Assembly: GCA_000761475.1 (NCBI GenBank)
Contig: JQNW01000003.1
Coordinates: 124,001-188,000 of the forward strand
Direction: 5' to 3'
Length of the DNA stretch: 64,000 nt
Origin: Chromohalobacter israelensis
Lineage (GTDB): Bacteria > Pseudomonadota > Gammaproteobacteria > Pseudomonadales > Halomonadaceae
Part shown: positions 61,387 to 64,000 of the stretch, one piece after another
Position numbering within the stretch: position 1 is the first letter of the stretch
How the letters are laid out: every line of letters starts with the position of its first letter
Notes under the pieces: generated by a model
What the model was told of the DNA's origin: nothing
The model's input: the letters and a program-made list of their open reading frames with translations, nothing else
Databases searched by the model: none
Program-made: the position numbers and the translations under genes

Positions 61387-62432
61387 GCCGGACGTCCTCC
61401 CTGGGCGCTGGCGTCATCGAACGTCACCATCGCCTTGATGACGCCGGTGGCCGGGTCGCACCACTGCGGCATCAGCGTCGGCAGCTCGTGGTGCGGGCCG
61501 CGGTGGGTGATCATCGCCGTCGATTGCAGGCGGCCTTCCTCCATCAGGCGGGCCACCGTCTCGAAGTCTTCCCGCGTGGCGTTGCGACTGCCCAGCAGGC
61601 TGAGCTCGCGCTTGTGGAAGTCGGGGTCGTTGAAGGTGATGTCGGCCTTGACCACGCTCACCAGCACGTAGCGACCGCCATGGCCGGCGAAATCGAAACC
61701 GCGGTTCATGGCGGCGGGATTGCCGGTGGCGTCGAACACCACGTCGGCCAGGGCGCCGTCGTGATGGCGCGCGATGGCGGCCTCCACGTCGTCGTCCAGT
61801 GCATGCAGCACGTCCTCCACGCCCAGGGTGTCGCGGCAGAAGGCCAGGCGCTCGCGGTTGGTGTCCACCACCAGCACCCGCGCGCCACGGCTCTGGGCGA
61901 TCTGCACGATGCCGATGCCGATCGGCCCGGCGCCGACCACCACGGACAGCTCGTCGGCTTCGATGCCGCTGCGGCGCACGGCGTGCGCGCCGATGGAAAG
62001 ACACTCCACCAGCGCCAGCTGTTCGGCGTCGAGGGTGCTCGAGGTGACCAGGTGATCCACGGGCACGCTGAGGTATTCCGCCATGCCGCCATCGCGATGT
62101 ACGCCGATGACCTGCATGTGCTGGCAGCAATTGGTCTTGCCCTGACGGCAGGCGCGGCATTCACCGCAATGCAGATAGGGGATCACGTAGGCGCTGTGAC
62201 CGACGAGCGCCTCGTCGACGCCTTCCCCGACGCCGACGATATCGCCGGACAGCTCGTGGCCCAGCACGCGGGGATAGGTGAAGTAGGGCTGATTGCCGCC
62301 ATAGGCGTGGATGTCGGTACCGCAAATACCCACGCGACGAATCCTGAGCATGGCCTCGCCGGGCGCGCACTGCGGCTCGGGCACGTCGCGCAGTTCCATG
62401 TGTCGGGGTTGGGTACAGACAAGCGTTTGCAT
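61383..62432 (-). CDS. Zinc-dependent alcohol dehydrogenase (L-galactonate/L-idonate 5-dehydrogenase-like)
   Basis: A 349-residue medium-chain dehydrogenase. Catalytic zinc: GICGTDIHAYGG and GHELSGDIVGVGEGV; structural zinc: HCGECRACRQGKTNCC; NAD motif VVGAGPIGIGIVQIA with VVDTNRER. AAGGA precedes ATG 62432. The next genes are uxaA and a tagaturonate-type reductase; together they match the known L-galactonate route (L-galactonate to tagaturonate to altronate to KDG), making an LgoD-like role plausible. First gene of the operon. Confidence 0.88.
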   Translation of the reverse strand: MQTLVCTQPRHMELRDVPEPQCAPGEAMLRIRRVGICGTDIHAYGGNQPYFTYPRVLGHELSGDIVGVGEGVDEALVGHSAYVIPYLHCGECRACRQGKTNCCQHMQVIGVHRDGGMAEYLSVPVDHLVTSSTLDAEQLALVECLSIGAHAVRRSGIEADELSVVVGAGPIGIGIVQIAQSRGARVLVVDTNRERLAFCRDTLGVEDVLHALDDDVEAAIARHHDGALADVVFDATGNPAAMNRGFDFAGHGGRYVLVSVVKADITFNDPDFHKRELSLLGSRNATREDFETVARLMEEGRLQSTAMITHRGPHHELPTLMPQWCDPATGVIKAMVTFDDASAQGGRPA

Positions 62433-62602
62433 AAGGGTTCCTTCGCGCATCGCCAGGCAGGATGGTCAGGCCAGTCACCTAGCGGTCTTTTGATCTAGAG
62501 GTCAGGCCAATGGGTTAACAAGATGCCCAAGCGAGGGGCCCGACTTCAAGCGTTTTAATGGTGGAGGGGGTTAGACATAAGTCGTGGCCGTTCCCCCTGG
62601 AG

Positions 62603-62633
62603 GAAGAAGCGAGACCGCCGCGTGGGCGGTCTC
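62603..62633 (-). terminator. Terminator after the FAH-family gene
   Basis: GAGACCGCC (62611-62619) and GGCGGTCTC (62625-62633) form a 9-bp stem; on the minus strand it is followed by GCTTCTTCC. It separates the FAH/SDR unit from the dehydrogenase operon. Confidence 0.65.
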
Positions 62634-62641
62634 TGGCGCGA

Positions 62642-63484
62642 TCACGCCTGCTTGGTGCGCTGGCACTGCTCGCCGAGGCCTTCGATCCCCAGGCGCATGG
62701 TCTGGCCGGGCTTGAGGAAGACCTGCGGTTTCTGGCCCGCGCCGACGCCCGGCGGTGTGCCGGTGGAAATGACATCGCCGGGCTGCAGGCTCATGAAGCG
62801 GCTCAGGTAGGCGACCAGGTAGGGGATCTGATAGACCATGGTGCGGCTGTTGCCGTCCTGATAACGCTTGCCGTCGACCTCCAGCCACATGTCGAGCGAC
62901 TGGGGATCGGCGATCTCGTCCCGAGTGACCAGCCAGGGGCCGAGCGGGCCGAAGGTGTCGCAGCCCTTGCCCTTGTCCCAGCTGCCGCTGCGTTCGAGCT
63001 GGAATTCCCGCTCGGAGACGTCGTTGATCACGCAGTAGCCGGCCACGTGGTTCATGGCATCGGCTTCGTCGATGTAGCGTCCGCCCTTGCCGATGACGAC
63101 ACCCAGCTCGACCTCCCAGTCGGTCTTTTGCGAGTCGCGGGGGATCTCCACGTCATCGTTGGGACCGCAGATGGCGCTGGTCCACTTGTTGAAGACCACC
63201 GGTTCCGGCGGCACCTCGGCGCCGGTCTCCGCCGCATGGTCGGAGTAGTTGAGGCCGATGCAGATGAACTTGCCGACTCGACCCACGCAGGGCCCCAGAC
63301 GCGTCCCTTCGGGGACTTCCGGCAGGCTCTCGTGATCGGCTTGGGCAATGCGCGCCAGGGCGGTGTCATCGAGCGACTCGCCGGCGACGTCCTGGATCAG
63401 CGACGAGAGGTCGCGAATCTTGCCGCTGGCATCCAGCAGGCCGGGCTTTTCCTGACCCGGAGGGCCGAAGCGTAGCAGTTTCAT
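62642..63484 (-). CDS. Fumarylacetoacetate hydrolase-family protein
   Basis: A 280-residue cytosolic FAH-fold enzyme. Core: VGKFICIGLNYSDHAAETGAEVPPEPVVFNKW, metal ligands in DWEVELGVVIGKGGRYI (E..E) and the late block SLQPGDVISTGTPPGVGAG. The length and GLNYSDHA start fit 2,4-diketo-3-deoxy-L-fuconate hydrolases, ureidoglycolate lyases and similar C-C or C-N lyases. With the SDR gene upstream the fuconate-type pathway is the best guess (2-keto-3-deoxy acid oxidised by the SDR, then cleaved here). Confidence 0.87.
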   Translation of the reverse strand: MKLLRFGPPGQEKPGLLDASGKIRDLSSLIQDVAGESLDDTALARIAQADHESLPEVPEGTRLGPCVGRVGKFICIGLNYSDHAAETGAEVPPEPVVFNKWTSAICGPNDDVEIPRDSQKTDWEVELGVVIGKGGRYIDEADAMNHVAGYCVINDVSEREFQLERSGSWDKGKGCDTFGPLGPWLVTRDEIADPQSLDMWLEVDGKRYQDGNSRTMVYQIPYLVAYLSRFMSLQPGDVISTGTPPGVGAGQKPQVFLKPGQTMRLGIEGLGEQCQRTKQA

Positions 63485-63584
63485 GCGATTTCCTTTTATG
63501 TATCACGTTAGTGAGTTGCGTCTGATGGTCAGCGAGCACCAGCGCTGCGCCGGTGTCGGGGCGCTGCGGGCGATCGCGCCGCGA

Positions 63585-64000
<416 letters not shown>

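Overview
The window reads as chromosomal DNA of a high-GC gammaproteobacterium. The mix of Wza/Wzc-type exopolysaccharide genes, a betaine-type solute-binding protein, TRAP and DUF3100 transporters and uronate catabolism suggests a member of the Halomonadaceae (Halomonas/Chromohalobacter type). This is inference from gene content; no rRNA or tRNA was seen. Nearly all sequence is coding. Lower-GC islands (about 6.1-8.2 kb, 34.3-35.0 kb, 41.0-43.7 kb) sit inside the glycan loci and look horizontally acquired.

Region 1 (1-10.9 kb) is a surface-glycan locus: a polyprenyl-phosphate hexose-1-phosphate transferase, galE, an O-antigen ligase/polymerase-like membrane protein, several glycosyltransferases, an acyltransferase, a conserved protein of unknown function and a frameshifted glycosyltransferase. 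Region 2 (11-15.5 kb) is a patchwork: a solute-binding protein whose two half-domains are in swapped order, decayed Rpn/YhgA-type nuclease genes, a low-molecular-weight tyrosine phosphatase (probable Wzb), and a GNAT toxin/DUF1778 antitoxin pair between near-identical 30-bp repeats. Region 3 (14.6-20.8 kb) is a LysR gene facing a four-gene catabolic operon (DUF3100 membrane protein, M20 amidohydrolase, 3-hydroxyisobutyrate-dehydrogenase-like enzyme, aldehyde dehydrogenase). An intact IS1182-type element (20946-22565) follows, sitting in the loop of a terminator hairpin, then a large Tat-exported beta-helix protein.

Region 4 (25.1-43.9 kb) is the main exopolysaccharide locus. A second sugar-1-phosphate transferase is followed by a long leader. 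The leader carries a 15-nt periodic repeat and a perfect ops element (GGCGGTAGCGT, the RfaH recruitment site of JUMPstart leaders), then a co-directional series: wza, wzc, wzx, tandem GT4 genes, an EpsG-type wzy, an acyltransferase, GT4, deacetylase, GT4, galE, an asparagine-synthetase-like gene and a formyltransferase-like gene. A strong terminator closes it at 43.9 kb. The expected model is Wzx/Wzy-dependent synthesis: lipid-linked repeat units are assembled, flipped, polymerised and exported through Wza under Wzc control, with the phosphatase at 13.0 kb as the likely Wzc phosphatase.

Region 5 (44-50.9 kb) holds a membrane diguanylate cyclase, a FAD amine/amino-acid oxidase-like enzyme, a Leu/Ile/Val-type solute-binding protein and a chemoreceptor. 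Region 6 (51-64 kb) is carbohydrate catabolism: a lactonase/MFS transporter/SDR dehydrogenase operon divergent from a ROK regulator with operator-like repeats between them; an operon of zinc alcohol dehydrogenase, altronate dehydratase, mannitol/altronate-type dehydrogenase and a TRAP transporter, which fits L-galactonate or galacturonate breakdown; and an FAH-family hydrolase with a truncated SDR gene at the window edge.
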